A program made the translations under genes and the position numbers. From Alphaproteobacteria bacterium (GTDB taxonomy: Bacteria; Pseudomonadota; Alphaproteobacteria; Geminicoccales; Geminicoccaceae), in the NCBI GenBank assembly GCA_027045875.1, contig JALUAG010000077.1:1-64000 (forward strand): a stretch of DNA of 64,000 nucleotides, in the 5' to 3' direction. Of the stretch, positions 28,897 through 38,247 are shown piece after piece (position 1 is the first letter of the stretch; each line of letters starts with the position of its first letter). The notes under the pieces were generated by a model, which did not search any database, was not told where the DNA came from, and saw nothing but the letters and a program-made list of their open reading frames with translations.

Positions 28897-29036
28897 GGTC
28901 CGGGTCGTCCGTGTCCGCCGCGCGGCACCCTATCCGCAGCTCCGCACCGATGCCAGCCCCCGGGAAAACGCGACGCACCTCCGGATCCCTCGATCGGCGA
29001 TTGACCTCGCGGCCGGCTGGCGCCAAACGCCCTGAC

Positions 29037-29582
29037 ATGAATGCCGACCCGCCATCCTCCCCGCCGCTGATCCTGGTCCTGGGCGGCATGCGCTCGGGCA
29101 AGAGCCGTCACGCCGAGGATCTGGTCGCGGCGAGCGGCCTTGCCCGCGTCTATCTCGCCACCGCGCTGGCCGGTGACGCGGAGATGGCGGCGCGCATCAC
29201 GGCCCACCGCCGCCGCCGCGGCAATGGCTGGCGCACGGTCGAGGCGCCCCTCGAGCTGCCGGAGGCGATCCGGGCCGAGAGCCGTCCCGACCGGATCCTG
29301 CTGGTCGAATGTCTCACCCTCTGGCTCACCAACCTGCTGATGGCGGAGGCCGAGCCCGCGGCCGCCTGCGAGCGGCTGGAGGCGGCGCTGGCGGCGAGGC
29401 GCGGGCCGGTGGTCCTCGTGAGCAACGAGGTGGGGCTCGGGGTGGTACCGGCCGATCCCCTCTCGCGCCGGTTCGTTGACCTCGCCGGCGAGCTGCACCG
29501 GCGCCTTGCCGCTCTCGCCGACCGGGTGGAGCTGGTGGTGGCCGGTCTGCCGCTGGTGCTGAAGCCCCGGGCCCTGGAGTAG
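29037..29582 (+). CDS. cobU: Adenosylcobinamide kinase / cobinamide-phosphate guanylyltransferase
   Basis: This 181-residue bifunctional enzyme (CobU, called CobP in aerobic bacteria) phosphorylates adenosylcobinamide and then attaches GMP, in nucleotide-loop assembly of vitamin B12. It has the P-loop GGMRSGKS at 16-23, AHRRRRGNGWRTVEAP near 60-75, the VECLTLWLTNLL segment and VVLVSNEVGLGVVP. I placed the start at the ATG 29037. It precedes cobN by six bases, so they form an operon. The 140-base leader shows no cobalamin riboswitch that I can recognise. Confidence 0.9.
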   Translation: MNADPPSSPPLILVLGGMRSGKSRHAEDLVAASGLARVYLATALAGDAEMAARITAHRRRRGNGWRTVEAPLELPEAIRAESRPDRILLVECLTLWLTNLLMAEAEPAAACERLEAALAARRGPVVLVSNEVGLGVVPADPLSRRFVDLAGELHRRLAALADRVELVVAGLPLVLKPRALE

Positions 29583-29588
29583 GCGCCC

Positions 29589-32500
29589 ATGCATCTGTTG
29601 AGCGCGGCCGCCGCCGGCGGTGCCGATGTCGAGGAAGCCGTCGACCTCGACCAGAGCCCGGGCGAGATCCTCGTCCTGTCGGCGGCCGACACCGAGCTCG
29701 CCTGTCTCGCGCGCGCACGGGCGGCCTGCGAGGTGCCGCTGCCGAGCCTGCGCCTCGCCAACATCCTCAAGCTCTCCCATCCCTATTCGGTGGATCTCTA
29801 TGTCGAAAAGACGGTGCGGCGGGCGCGCTTCGTCCTGCTGCGCCTGCTCGGCGGCAGGAGCTACTGGGCCTACGGCCTCGAGCAGATCGCATCCGCCTGC
29901 GGCGAAGAAGGAATCCCTCTCCTCGTGCTGCCCGGAGACGACAAGCCCGATCCCGAACTCGCCCGCCTGACCACCGTCGACCGGGAGGTCGCCGATCGCG
30001 TCTGGGCCTATCTGATCCACGGCGGCCTTACCAACGCCGAGCAGTGCCTGCGCTACCTCGCCTCGCGTCTCGGCAGGGAGGTGTCCTGGCGCGAGCCGGC
30101 TCCCCTGCCTCCCGCCGCCGCCTGGCTGCCCGACCGCGGTCCCGTGGAGATCGAGGCGCTCGCCGCCTCGTGGCCGAGCGACCGGCCGGTGGCGCCCGTT
30201 CTCTTCTATCGCGCCCTCTATGCGAGCGGCGATCTGGCCCCCGTGGAGGCTCTGGCCCGGGCGCTCGCGGCCCGCGGGCTCGCCCCCCTGCCGGTGTTCA
30301 TCACCAGCCTCAAGGATCCCGCCGCCCTGAGCCGCATCGAAGCGCTGGTCGCCCGTTTCCCGCCGGCGGTGATCCTGAACGCCACCGCCTTCGCGAGCGG
30401 AAGCCCGGGCGACAGCGCGGGCGGCCCCCTGGCCCGCTTCGAGGCGCCGGTCCTCCAGGTGGTCTTCGCGAGCCGCGATCGCGAGGGCTGGCGGGCCGAT
30501 CCGCAGGGCCTCGGCCCCCGCGATCTCGCCATGCAGGTGGCGCTGCCCGAGGTGGACGGGCGCATCCTGTCGCGGGCGGTGGCCTTCAAGGAACTTTCCG
30601 GGATCGATCCCGCCACCGAATGTCCGCTGATGCACTACCGCCCCCTGGGCGACCGGATCGCCTTCGTTGCCGATCTGGCGGCGGCGTGGGTACGGCTCGC
30701 CCGCACCCCCCGCGCGGAACGGCGGATCGCGCTCCTGCTCGCCAACTACCCGAGCCGCGACGGCCGCATCGCCAATGGGGTGGGGCTGGACACGCCCGAG
30801 AGCTGCGTCCGGCTGCTGCGGGCGCTGGCCGCCGCCGGTTACCGGGTGACGGACATGCCACCCGACGGTACGGCGCTGATGGCCGCCCTCCGCCAGGGCC
30901 CCACCAACCGGCCGGACACCCTCGCCGATCGCGAGATCCGGATCCGTCTGCCCCTCGCCGACTACCGGTCGTGGTTCGACACCCTGCCGGAGGCCGTGCG
31001 GCGGTGCGTTCTCGACCGCTGGGGACCGCCCGAGAAGGACCCCCACCTCCGGGACGGCGCCTTCGCCCTCGCCCTGCTGCCGCTGGGCGGCGTGGTGGTG
31101 GGCATCCAGCCGGCGCGCGGCTACCACATCGATCCGGTGCGCAGCTACCACAGTCCCGATCTGCCGCCGCCACACGCCTATCTCGCCTTCTATCTGTGGC
31201 TGCGGGAGGTCTGGGACTGCCATGCGGTCGTGCATCTGGGCAAGCACGGCAATCTCGAATGGCTGCCCGGCAAGGCCCTGGCCCTGTCCGGGGACTGCCT
31301 GCCGGAAGTGGCGCTCGGGCCGCTGCCCCACCTCTACCCCTTCATCGTCAACGATCCCGGCGAGGGCAGCCAAGCCAAGCGCCGGGCGGCGGCGGTCATC
31401 ATCGACCATCTGACGCCGCCCATGACCCGGGCCGAGAGCTACGGCGCGCTGCGCGAGCTGGAGCGGCTCGTGGACGAATACTGGGAGGCCTCGCAGCTCG
31501 ATCCCCGCCGCATGGAGCCGCTGGCCGAGGAGATCGCGCTCACCAGCCGGCGGCTGGGCCTCGACCGCGACCTCGGGCTGGAGATCGGCGAGGACGCGAC
31601 CGCCTGGCTGCAGAGCCTCGACAATCACCTCTGCGAGCTCAAGGAGCTGCAGATCCGCGACGGGCTCCATGTCTTCGGACGTTCGCCGGAGGGGGCCCCG
31701 CGGACCGATCTGCTGACCGCCATCGCCCGCATTCCCCGCCCCGGCGGCGGCGACGCCGACGTCTCGCTCCTGCGGGCGCTGGCCGCCGATCTCGGCCTCG
31801 AAGGCTTCGACCCCCTCGACTGCCTACCCGCCACCCCCTGGCAGGGCCCCCGCCCCGCGGTGCTCGCCGATCTGCTCACCGACCCCTGGCGCAGCGCCGG
31901 TGACACCGTCGAACGCCTCGAACTCCTCGCCCGCGCGCTCGTGGCGGGCGAGCGGCGACCGGAGGACGGCTGGCGGTGCACCTGTGCGGTGCTGGCATGG
32001 ATCGGCGACGTCCTGGCGCCCGCCCTCGACCGTTCGGGCGAGGCGGAGATGGCGGCCCTGCTGCGGGGCCTCGACGGCCGCTTCGTCCCGCCGGGGCCGA
32101 GTGGCGCCCCCACCCGCGGGCGTCCCGAGGTATTGCCCACCGGGCGCAACTTCTACGCTGTCGACACCCGGTCGGTGCCGACCCCCACCGCCTTCGCCCT
32201 CGGCTGGAAGGCGGCCGAGGAGGTGGTGACCTGGTACGCCCAGACCCACGGCCGCTATCCTGAGCGCCTCGTGATGTCCGCCTGGGGGACGGCCAACATG
32301 CGCACTGGCGGCGACGACATCGCCCAGGCCCTGGCGCTCCTGGGCTGCCGGCCGGTCTGGGAGCCCACCAGTCATCGCGTGACCGGGCTCGAGGTCGTGC
32401 CGGCCTCGGTGCTCGGGCGCCCGCGGGTGGACGTGACCCTGCGCGTCTCCGGCTTCTTCCGCGACGCCTTTCCGGCCCAGATGGAGCTGTTCGACGATGC

Positions 32501-33365
32501 GGTGCGGGCGGTGGCCGCCCTCGACGAACCGCCCGAGGTCAATCCGCTGGCGGCCGCCGTGCGCGCCGCCGAGGCACGCCTCGCGGCCGCGGACGTGCCC
32601 GCCGACCGGGCGCGGCGTCTCGCCACCCTCCGTCTGTTCGGCTCCATGCCGGGAGCCTACGGCGCCGGCCTGCAGGCGCTGATCGACGAAGGCGGCTGGC
32701 AGGAACGGGGCGATCTGGCCGAGGCCTTCCTCGCCTGGAGCGGCTTCGCCTACGGCCGCGGTCTGGCCGGCGAGGAGGCGGGCCCGGCGTTGCGCGACCG
32801 GCTGGAAGCGGTGGATCTCGTGCTCCACAACCAGGACAACCGGGAGCACGACATTCTGGATTCGGACGACTACTACCAGTTCATCGGCGGCCTCGTGGCG
32901 GCCGCGGCCGAGCTCTCCGGGCGCGAGCCCGAGGTGCTGTTCGGCGACCATTCACGGCCCGAGACGCCCCGTGTGCGACGCCTCAGGGAGGAGATCGGGC
33001 GCGTGGTGCGCGGCCGGGCGGCCAACCCCAAATGGATCCGCGGCGTGATGCGTCACGGCTACAAGGGCGCCTTCGAGATGGCCGCCACGGTGGACTATCT
33101 GTTCGCCTTCGCCGCCACCACCCGCCTCGTCGAGCACCATCACTTCGACGCCCTGTTCGCGGCCTATCTGCTCGATCCCGAGGTACGCGGCTTCATCGCC
33201 GACAACAACCCGGACGCACTTCGCGAGATGGCCGACCGTTTCGCCGAGGCGTTGGACCGCGGCCTCTGGCATCCCCGCGACAACCGGGTCGCCGCCGTCC
33301 TGGACGAGATCCGCACGGGCCGGGACGCGCCCGGCCCCACGGGCTCCCTCAGTCGAGGGCGGTGA
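29589..33365 (+). CDS. cobN: Aerobic cobaltochelatase subunit CobN
   Basis: This 1258-residue protein is the large subunit of the ATP-dependent CobNST chelatase that inserts Co2+ into hydrogenobyrinic acid a,c-diamide. Family segments include ILKLSHPYSVDLYVEKTVRRA near 58-78, GDDKPDPEL near 116, and the chelatase core HLGKHGNLEWLPGKALALSGDC near 548-570. A late SWGTANMRTGGDDIAQAL-type motif and a HGYKGAFEMAATVDYLFAFAATT end are also typical. Its length is usual. It is paired with cobU; cobS and cobT are not in the window. The last 17 bases overlap the convergent aminotransferase gene. Confidence 0.95.
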   Translation: MHLLSAAAAGGADVEEAVDLDQSPGEILVLSAADTELACLARARAACEVPLPSLRLANILKLSHPYSVDLYVEKTVRRARFVLLRLLGGRSYWAYGLEQIASACGEEGIPLLVLPGDDKPDPELARLTTVDREVADRVWAYLIHGGLTNAEQCLRYLASRLGREVSWREPAPLPPAAAWLPDRGPVEIEALAASWPSDRPVAPVLFYRALYASGDLAPVEALARALAARGLAPLPVFITSLKDPAALSRIEALVARFPPAVILNATAFASGSPGDSAGGPLARFEAPVLQVVFASRDREGWRADPQGLGPRDLAMQVALPEVDGRILSRAVAFKELSGIDPATECPLMHYRPLGDRIAFVADLAAAWVRLARTPRAERRIALLLANYPSRDGRIANGVGLDTPESCVRLLRALAAAGYRVTDMPPDGTALMAALRQGPTNRPDTLADREIRIRLPLADYRSWFDTLPEAVRRCVLDRWGPPEKDPHLRDGAFALALLPLGGVVVGIQPARGYHIDPVRSYHSPDLPPPHAYLAFYLWLREVWDCHAVVHLGKHGNLEWLPGKALALSGDCLPEVALGPLPHLYPFIVNDPGEGSQAKRRAAAVIIDHLTPPMTRAESYGALRELERLVDEYWEASQLDPRRMEPLAEEIALTSRRLGLDRDLGLEIGEDATAWLQSLDNHLCELKELQIRDGLHVFGRSPEGAPRTDLLTAIARIPRPGGGDADVSLLRALAADLGLEGFDPLDCLPATPWQGPRPAVLADLLTDPWRSAGDTVERLELLARALVAGERRPEDGWRCTCAVLAWIGDVLAPALDRSGEAEMAALLRGLDGRFVPPGPSGAPTRGRPEVLPTGRNFYAVDTRSVPTPTAFALGWKAAEEVVTWYAQTHGRYPERLVMSAWGTANMRTGGDDIAQALALLGCRPVWEPTSHRVTGLEVVPASVLGRPRVDVTLRVSGFFRDAFPAQMELFDDAVRAVAALDEPPEVNPLAAAVRAAEARLAAADVPADRARRLATLRLFGSMPGAYGAGLQALIDEGGWQERGDLAEAFLAWSGFAYGRGLAGEEAGPALRDRLEAVDLVLHNQDNREHDILDSDDYYQFIGGLVAAAAELSGREPEVLFGDHSRPETPRVRRLREEIGRVVRGRAANPKWIRGVMRHGYKGAFEMAATVDYLFAFAATTRLVEHHHFDALFAAYLLDPEVRGFIADNNPDALREMADRFAEALDRGLWHPRDNRVAAVLDEIRTGRDAPGPTGSLSRGR

Positions 33366-34692
33366 GGATCGCGCGCAGCCGCGACACGATGTCGTCGATG
33401 TCCTCGCGTCGGGCGATGAGGGGCGGCGACAGGGCGATCGTGTCGCCGGTGATGCGGATCATCAGATCGTGGTCGAAGAAGGCGCGGACCATGGCCTCGT
33501 AACCCCGCGCCCCGGGCGCGCCCTCGCGCGGCGCCAGCTCCACCGCCCCCATCAGCCCGAGATTGCGGATGTCGATCACGTTGGGGCAGTCGCGCAGCCC
33601 TTGCACGGCATCCTCGAAATGGGGCGCGAGCTCGGCCGCGTGCTCGAACAGCCCTTCCTCGCGGTAGGTGTCGAGCGCCGCCAGCGCCGCCGCGGTGGCC
33701 ACGGGATGGGCCGAGTAGGTGAAGCCGTGGAAGAACTCGATGGCGTGATCGGGGCCGCGGTTCTCGGTGACGATGGCGTCGTAAATGGGCTTGCGCACCA
33801 TCACGCCCCCCATCGGGATGGTGCCGCCGGTGAGCCCCTTGGCCATGGTCACGAGATCGGGCTCGATGCCGAAATACTCGCTCGCCGAACCCCTGCCGAG
33901 CCGTCCGAAAGCGGTGATCACCTCGTCGAAGATCAGGAGGATGCCGTGTTTCTCGGTGATCTCGCGCAGCCGCTCGAGATAGCCCACCGGCGGCGGGTAG
34001 ACGCCGATGGAGCCCGCCACCGGCTCGACGATCACCGCCGCGATGGTGGAGGCGTCGTGCAGCTCGACGAGCCGCTCGAGCTCGTCGGCGAGGTGCGCGC
34101 CCCACTGCGGCTGGCCGCGGGAGAAGGCGGTGTGCTCCAGCACCCGGGTGTGGGGCAGATGATCGACACCGGGCAGGAGCGGCCCGTACCATTTGCGATT
34201 GGGGCCGATACCGCCCACCGAGATGCCGCCGAAGCCGACGCCATGATAGCCGCGGGCGCGGCCGATGATGCGGGTCCGCGACCCCTCGCCGATCACCCGC
34301 TGGTAGCAGAGGGCGATCTTGAGCGCCGTATCCACCGATTCGGAGCCCGAGTTGGTGAAGAAGGCGTAGTCGAGATCGCCCGGGAAGAGATCCCGCAGTC
34401 GCGCGGCGAGCTCGAACGCCCGCGGATGGCCGAACTGGAAGGAGGGGGCGAAGTCGAGTTCGCCGATCTGGCGGCGCACCGCTTCCACCACCCGCCGCGG
34501 CGCGTGGCCGGCGTTGCAGCACCAGAGGCCGGCCGAGCTGTCGAGAATGCGGCGCCCGTCGGGCGTCAGATAGTGGAGCCCCTCGGCGGCGCTGATCAGC
34601 CGCGGCTCCTTCTTGAAATGCCGGTTCGGCGTGAACGGCAACCAGAAGGCCTCGAGATCGTTCGGTGCCTGGACGAGATTCTCGGTTAGCAT
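33349..34692 (-). CDS. Class III aminotransferase, omega-amino acid:pyruvate type
   Basis: This 447-residue PLP enzyme has the class III signatures FFTNSGSESVDTALK near 111-125, GRARGYHGVGFGG near 144-156, VEPVAGSIGVYPPP, LLIFDEVITAFGRLG with Asp256 and the PLP lysine in TMAKGLTGG (Lys285). It is most like beta-alanine (omega-amino acid):pyruvate transaminases, with the SAGLWCCNAGHAPRRVVEAV segment seen in that group. It lies 64 bases after guanine deaminase on the same strand. A role in using beta-alanine or other omega-amines from purine/pyrimidine breakdown is inference. It overlaps cobN's end by 17 bases. Confidence 0.85.
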   Translation of the reverse strand: MLTENLVQAPNDLEAFWLPFTPNRHFKKEPRLISAAEGLHYLTPDGRRILDSSAGLWCCNAGHAPRRVVEAVRRQIGELDFAPSFQFGHPRAFELAARLRDLFPGDLDYAFFTNSGSESVDTALKIALCYQRVIGEGSRTRIIGRARGYHGVGFGGISVGGIGPNRKWYGPLLPGVDHLPHTRVLEHTAFSRGQPQWGAHLADELERLVELHDASTIAAVIVEPVAGSIGVYPPPVGYLERLREITEKHGILLIFDEVITAFGRLGRGSASEYFGIEPDLVTMAKGLTGGTIPMGGVMVRKPIYDAIVTENRGPDHAIEFFHGFTYSAHPVATAAALAALDTYREEGLFEHAAELAPHFEDAVQGLRDCPNVIDIRNLGLMGAVELAPREGAPGARGYEAMVRAFFDHDLMIRITGDTIALSPPLIARREDIDDIVSRLRAILTALD

Positions 34693-34756
34693 CGCTGCAC
34701 TCCCCCGGAGTTCTCTTGCGCCCGCACCCTCCGCGGCGACCGTCGCGTCGGTGGCG

Positions 34757-36118
34757 TCATCTTCCTGGTGGCTGCCCGACGCTTACGCCACTCCCCGGGC
34801 AGGCGTAAAGGGGGCGACCGGCGACGAAGGTGGCCTCCACGACCTGTTCGTCGCCCAGCACCGCGAGCGCCAGCAGCAGGTCCGAGACGCCCTCCTCCGC
34901 GCCCGCGGCCAGTCGGCGCGCCAGCGCCGGCCTTCGCGCGGGATCGACGACCACCAGATCGGCGGCGCAGCCGGGACGCAGGCTGCCGATCTCCCGCTCG
35001 AGCCCGAGCGCCCGCGCATTGCCCAGGGTGGCGAGATGGAAGAGCCCGCAGGGGTCGATACCCTGGCCCGCGAGCCGCACGACCTTGTGCAGCTCGGCCA
35101 TGGTCTGGAACATGGAGTAGCTGGTACCGCCCCCGATGTCGGTCGCGAGCCCGAGGCGCACCGGCCGCGGGGGCCGCCGCAGCGCATCGAGATCGACGAG
35201 ACCGCTGCCGAGGAAGGTGTTCGAGGTGGGACAGAGCACGGCCACCGAACGGCTCGCGGAAAGGCGCGCGAGCTCCGCCTCCGCGAGATGGATGCAGTGG
35301 CCCAGAAGGGAGCGCGGACCGAGCAGTCCGAAGCGATCGTAGACCTCGGTGTAGCTCGCCGCCCAGGGAAAGAGACGCAACACGGTGGCGATCTCGTTCC
35401 GCTGCTCGGCGAGATGGGTCTGGAGATAGACCCCCGGATGCTCGCGCAGCAGCGCCCCCGCCGCCTCGAGCTGGGCCTCGCTCGAGGTGACGGCGAAACG
35501 CGGGGTGACGGCATAGGCGATGCGACCGCGCCCGTGCCAGCGGGCGATCAGGGCGGCGCTCTCCCGGTAACCGGTTTCGGCGGTATCGCGCAGCGCCGCC
35601 GGCGCGCCCCGATCCATCATCACCTTGCCGGCGACGATCCGCATGCCGCGGGCCGAGGCCTCCTCGCAGAGGGCATCCACCGAAACGGGATGGACGGTGC
35701 AGTAGACGACGGCGGCGGTGGTGCCGTTCCTCAGGAGCTCGTCGAGGAAGAAGCGTGCGGCTTCGCGGGCGTGTTCGGGATCGGCGAAGGCGCTCTCGGC
35801 CGGGAAGGTATGCCGTTCGAGCCAGTCCAGCAGGTCCCGGCCGTGGGCCGCCACCACGCCCGTCTGCGGATAGTGCACATGGGCGTCGATCAGCCCCGGC
35901 AGGAGGATCCGCCCGGTGAGATCGATGAGCGGCTCCCCCGGCTCGAGCGCGTGGCGCAGGTCTCCGTAATCGCCGAGGGCCGCGATCCGCCCCTCCGCGA
36001 TCCGGAGAAGGCCGTCGGGGATGTCCTCGATGGCCGCCTCACCCCGTTCCGCCGGATCGCCCACGGCGTGCAGGATGCGTCCCCGCAGAGCGAAACGTCG
36101 GGGCGCCTCGCCGCTCAC
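34757..36118 (-). CDS. guaD: Guanine deaminase
   Basis: This 453-residue amidohydrolase deaminates guanine to xanthine. The metal motif PGLIDAHVHYPQT (His80 and His82) with a following tyrosine-proline is the guanine-deaminase form. A later QTHLAEQ histidine, GHCIHL and LATDIGGGTSYSM complete the metal and substrate site. It starts with a GTG that overlaps the puuD stop by four bases. The arrangement puuD-guaD indicates purine catabolism, although xanthine dehydrogenase and the later urate steps are not in the window. Confidence 0.9.
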   Translation of the reverse strand: MSGEAPRRFALRGRILHAVGDPAERGEAAIEDIPDGLLRIAEGRIAALGDYGDLRHALEPGEPLIDLTGRILLPGLIDAHVHYPQTGVVAAHGRDLLDWLERHTFPAESAFADPEHAREAARFFLDELLRNGTTAAVVYCTVHPVSVDALCEEASARGMRIVAGKVMMDRGAPAALRDTAETGYRESAALIARWHGRGRIAYAVTPRFAVTSSEAQLEAAGALLREHPGVYLQTHLAEQRNEIATVLRLFPWAASYTEVYDRFGLLGPRSLLGHCIHLAEAELARLSASRSVAVLCPTSNTFLGSGLVDLDALRRPPRPVRLGLATDIGGGTSYSMFQTMAELHKVVRLAGQGIDPCGLFHLATLGNARALGLEREIGSLRPGCAADLVVVDPARRPALARRLAAGAEEGVSDLLLALAVLGDEQVVEATFVAGRPLYACPGSGVSVGQPPGR

Positions 36119-37308
36119 CGGTCCGATCCGCTCGCCGCCCAGCGCGCGAGGAGCGCCCGCTCCTCCGCCGTCATGCCGGTGACGTTGGCGGGCGGCATGG
36201 CGTCGGTCCAGGCGCTCTGAAGGGCGATCCGCCAGGCCTCGAGGCGCAGCAGCCGGGGATCGTCGAAACGGACCCCCTTGGGGGGCAGGGGAATGCCCTC
36301 CCACACCGGCTCGGCGGCATGGCACATGACGCAGCGGCTCTCGACGATCTCCCGTGCCTGCGCGGCGAGCGTCGCCCCCCTCCCCTCGCCGTCGGCGCCG
36401 GCCATCGCCCGCGGCAGGGTCATCCAGGCGAGGGCCGCCACCGCGAGGCTCGCCACTACCCAGCTCCACCAGGGGCTCGCCTCGCCCCGGTGCCGGGCGT
36501 TGAAGAAATGCCGCACCGAAAAGCCGATCACCAGCACCAGCGCCGCCACCAGCCACACCCTCCCGGTGGCGAAGACCAGCGGGTAGTGACCGGCGATCAT
36601 GAAGAACACCACCGGCAGGGTCAGATAGTTGTTGTGCAGCGAGCGCTGCTTGGCCTCGCGGCCGAGCGCCGGGTCGGGCTCCCGGCCGTCGATCAGCGCC
36701 GCCACCGCCTTGCGCTGGTTGGGGATGATGACGTGGCCGACGTTGGCGGCCATGATGGTCCCGAGCAGGGCACCCAGATGGAAGATCGCGGCGCGACCGC
36801 TGAAGATCTGGGAGAACAGCCAGGCGGCGAGGACGGTGAGCAGACTCCCGGCCACCGCCAGTGCCGCGTCGCTGCGGGCGAGCGGCGAGCGGCAGAGCGC
36901 CTCGTAGAGGAGGTAGCCCGCGACCAGCAGGGCGAGACTCGCGATCACCGCCGCCACCGGCGACAGCTCGCGCACCGCGGGGTCGACGAGCAGCAGCTCC
37001 GCGTTCCAGTAGTAGTAGGCGATCATCAGGAAGAAGCCGCTGAGCCAGGTGGTGTAGGCTTCCCATTTGAACCAGGTCAGCCGTTCGGGCAGCTCCGCCG
37101 GCGCCACCGTGTATTTCATCATCCGGTAGAAGCCGCCGCCGTGCACCTGCCAGGCCTCGCCGGCCACGCCCGGGGGGAGACCGGGCCGTGCCCGCAGGCT
37201 GGCATCGAGGGCGATGAAGTAGAAGGAGGTGCCGATCCAGGCCATGGCGGCGATCACGTGCAGCCAGCGCAGGATCAGCCCGGCCCATTCGAGCAGGAGA
37301 GGGTCCAC
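36115..37308 (-). CDS. puuD: Urate hydroxylase PuuD with C-terminal cytochrome c domain
   Basis: This 397-residue membrane protein has about seven to eight hydrophobic helices in the first 300 residues with WLHVIAAMAWIGTSFYFIALD at 15-35 and YRMMKYTVAPAELPERLTWFKWEAY near 61-85, the PuuD (urate oxidase N-terminal) signature. A C-terminal cytochrome c domain carries C326-x2-C329-His330 and a methionine in DAMPP near 372. PuuD oxidises urate to 5-hydroxyisourate with electrons passing to the respiratory chain rather than to O2 directly. It starts with GTG and is coupled to guaD. Confidence 0.9.
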   Translation of the reverse strand: MDPLLLEWAGLILRWLHVIAAMAWIGTSFYFIALDASLRARPGLPPGVAGEAWQVHGGGFYRMMKYTVAPAELPERLTWFKWEAYTTWLSGFFLMIAYYYWNAELLLVDPAVRELSPVAAVIASLALLVAGYLLYEALCRSPLARSDAALAVAGSLLTVLAAWLFSQIFSGRAAIFHLGALLGTIMAANVGHVIIPNQRKAVAALIDGREPDPALGREAKQRSLHNNYLTLPVVFFMIAGHYPLVFATGRVWLVAALVLVIGFSVRHFFNARHRGEASPWWSWVVASLAVAALAWMTLPRAMAGADGEGRGATLAAQAREIVESRCVMCHAAEPVWEGIPLPPKGVRFDDPRLLRLEAWRIALQSAWTDAMPPANVTGMTAEERALLARWAASGSDR

Positions 37309-37639
37309 GTCCCGAGGCTCCGTCTTCGGTCACGGAAAGGCGGGCGCATCCTGACCAGCCTCTCCGCCGCTGGCAAGCCGACAGGCCGTCGCCGCCGGCC
37401 GGCGAAGCGCTACCCTTGGGTACGCACCGTCAGACGGGCGACTACCTTCACGCGAATAGCCAATGGTTGTATAAGGAGGGCCGTATTCTAATTTAACGAA
37501 GTCGCAAGAGAACGAAATTAACGTGTTGGGTGGAACGTCAGAGCCGGGTGGTGCCGACTATCGCGCGAGCGCAACCGTCGACCGGCCTGACCAGACCGGA
37601 GCGGGTCCCGTACCCGGCCCGGCAGGAAAGGAGTGAGTC
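37309..37639. other. Intergenic region between puuD and XRE gene, with inverted repeat
   Basis: This 331-base gap separates divergent transcripts. Its middle (about 37440-37530) is AT-rich and contains TAATTT at 37489-37494 and AAATTA at 37515-37520, an exact 6-bp inverted repeat with a 20-base spacer, plus two TTAACG direct copies inside it. This may be an operator of the XRE regulator that follows, or a divergent promoter. AAAGGAG ends eight bases before the XRE start. I see no gene or RNA. Confidence 0.35.
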
Positions 37640-38071
37640 ATGACGGCAACCATGGCAAGACCGAAGACCGAAGCTCGGCCGGGCCGGTCGCGCGCCCAGG
37701 AGGTGGATCGTCACGTCGGCGCGCGCATGCGCGAGCGCCGCATCATGCTGGGGCTGACCCAGCAGCAGATGGCGGAGCTGATCGGCGTCACCTACCAGCA
37801 GGCCCACAAGTACGAGAAGGGCATCAACCGCATCGCCGCCGGACGGCTGTTCACCATCGCCCAGGCGCTGGGGGTGGACGTCGGCTACTTCTTCGAGGGG
37901 ATGGAGACCGAGCGGGACTTCAAGCCCACGCCGCAGCAGCGCATGCTGCTCGAGCTCGCCCGCAATTTCATCGCCCTGCCCAACCGCAAGTACCAGGAAG
38001 CCATCTGCAACCTGGCCCGGGCGCTCGCCAGCGTCGAGGAGACGCCCGAGGATCGGCTGAAGGGCCTCTGA
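37640..38071 (+). CDS. XRE-family helix-turn-helix regulator
   Basis: This 143-residue protein has a lambda-repressor-like HTH (about 26-80) with GLTQQQMAELIGVTYQQAHKYEKGINRIAAGRL, followed by a short helical tail. It is the common alphaproteobacterial small XRE type that has no ligand domain. It is preceded by AAAGGAG and lies 176 bases upstream of a TRAP operon on the same strand. It may control that operon or the divergent purine genes. The 42-residue region after the HTH (QQRMLLELARNFIALPN) could mediate dimerisation. Confidence 0.85.
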   Translation: MTATMARPKTEARPGRSRAQEVDRHVGARMRERRIMLGLTQQQMAELIGVTYQQAHKYEKGINRIAAGRLFTIAQALGVDVGYFFEGMETERDFKPTPQQRMLLELARNFIALPNRKYQEAICNLARALASVEETPEDRLKGL

Positions 38072-38247
38072 CACCCGCCACCGGGGCCCTCGGTCCCCCG
38101 GCAGCCGCCGCCGAAATCCCCGTCCACCGCCGCGGTCGCCGTCGCCTGCGCCGCGGCGGTCCCGCCTTCGCCGGCGCGGCCTTGCCTCGCCCCTCCCCCC
38201 CGGCTAGGCTCGGCTCCACCAGAGCCAGCCATACGGGGAGGAAAATC

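Noticed and set aside
28897-29036. Cobalamin riboswitch before cobU-cobN
   Set aside because: I looked for the B12-box and conserved core segments in the leader and found none; GC-rich spacing only.
29037-33365. Complete cobalamin operon
   Set aside because: Only cobU and cobN are here; the following gene is an unrelated aminotransferase on the other strand.
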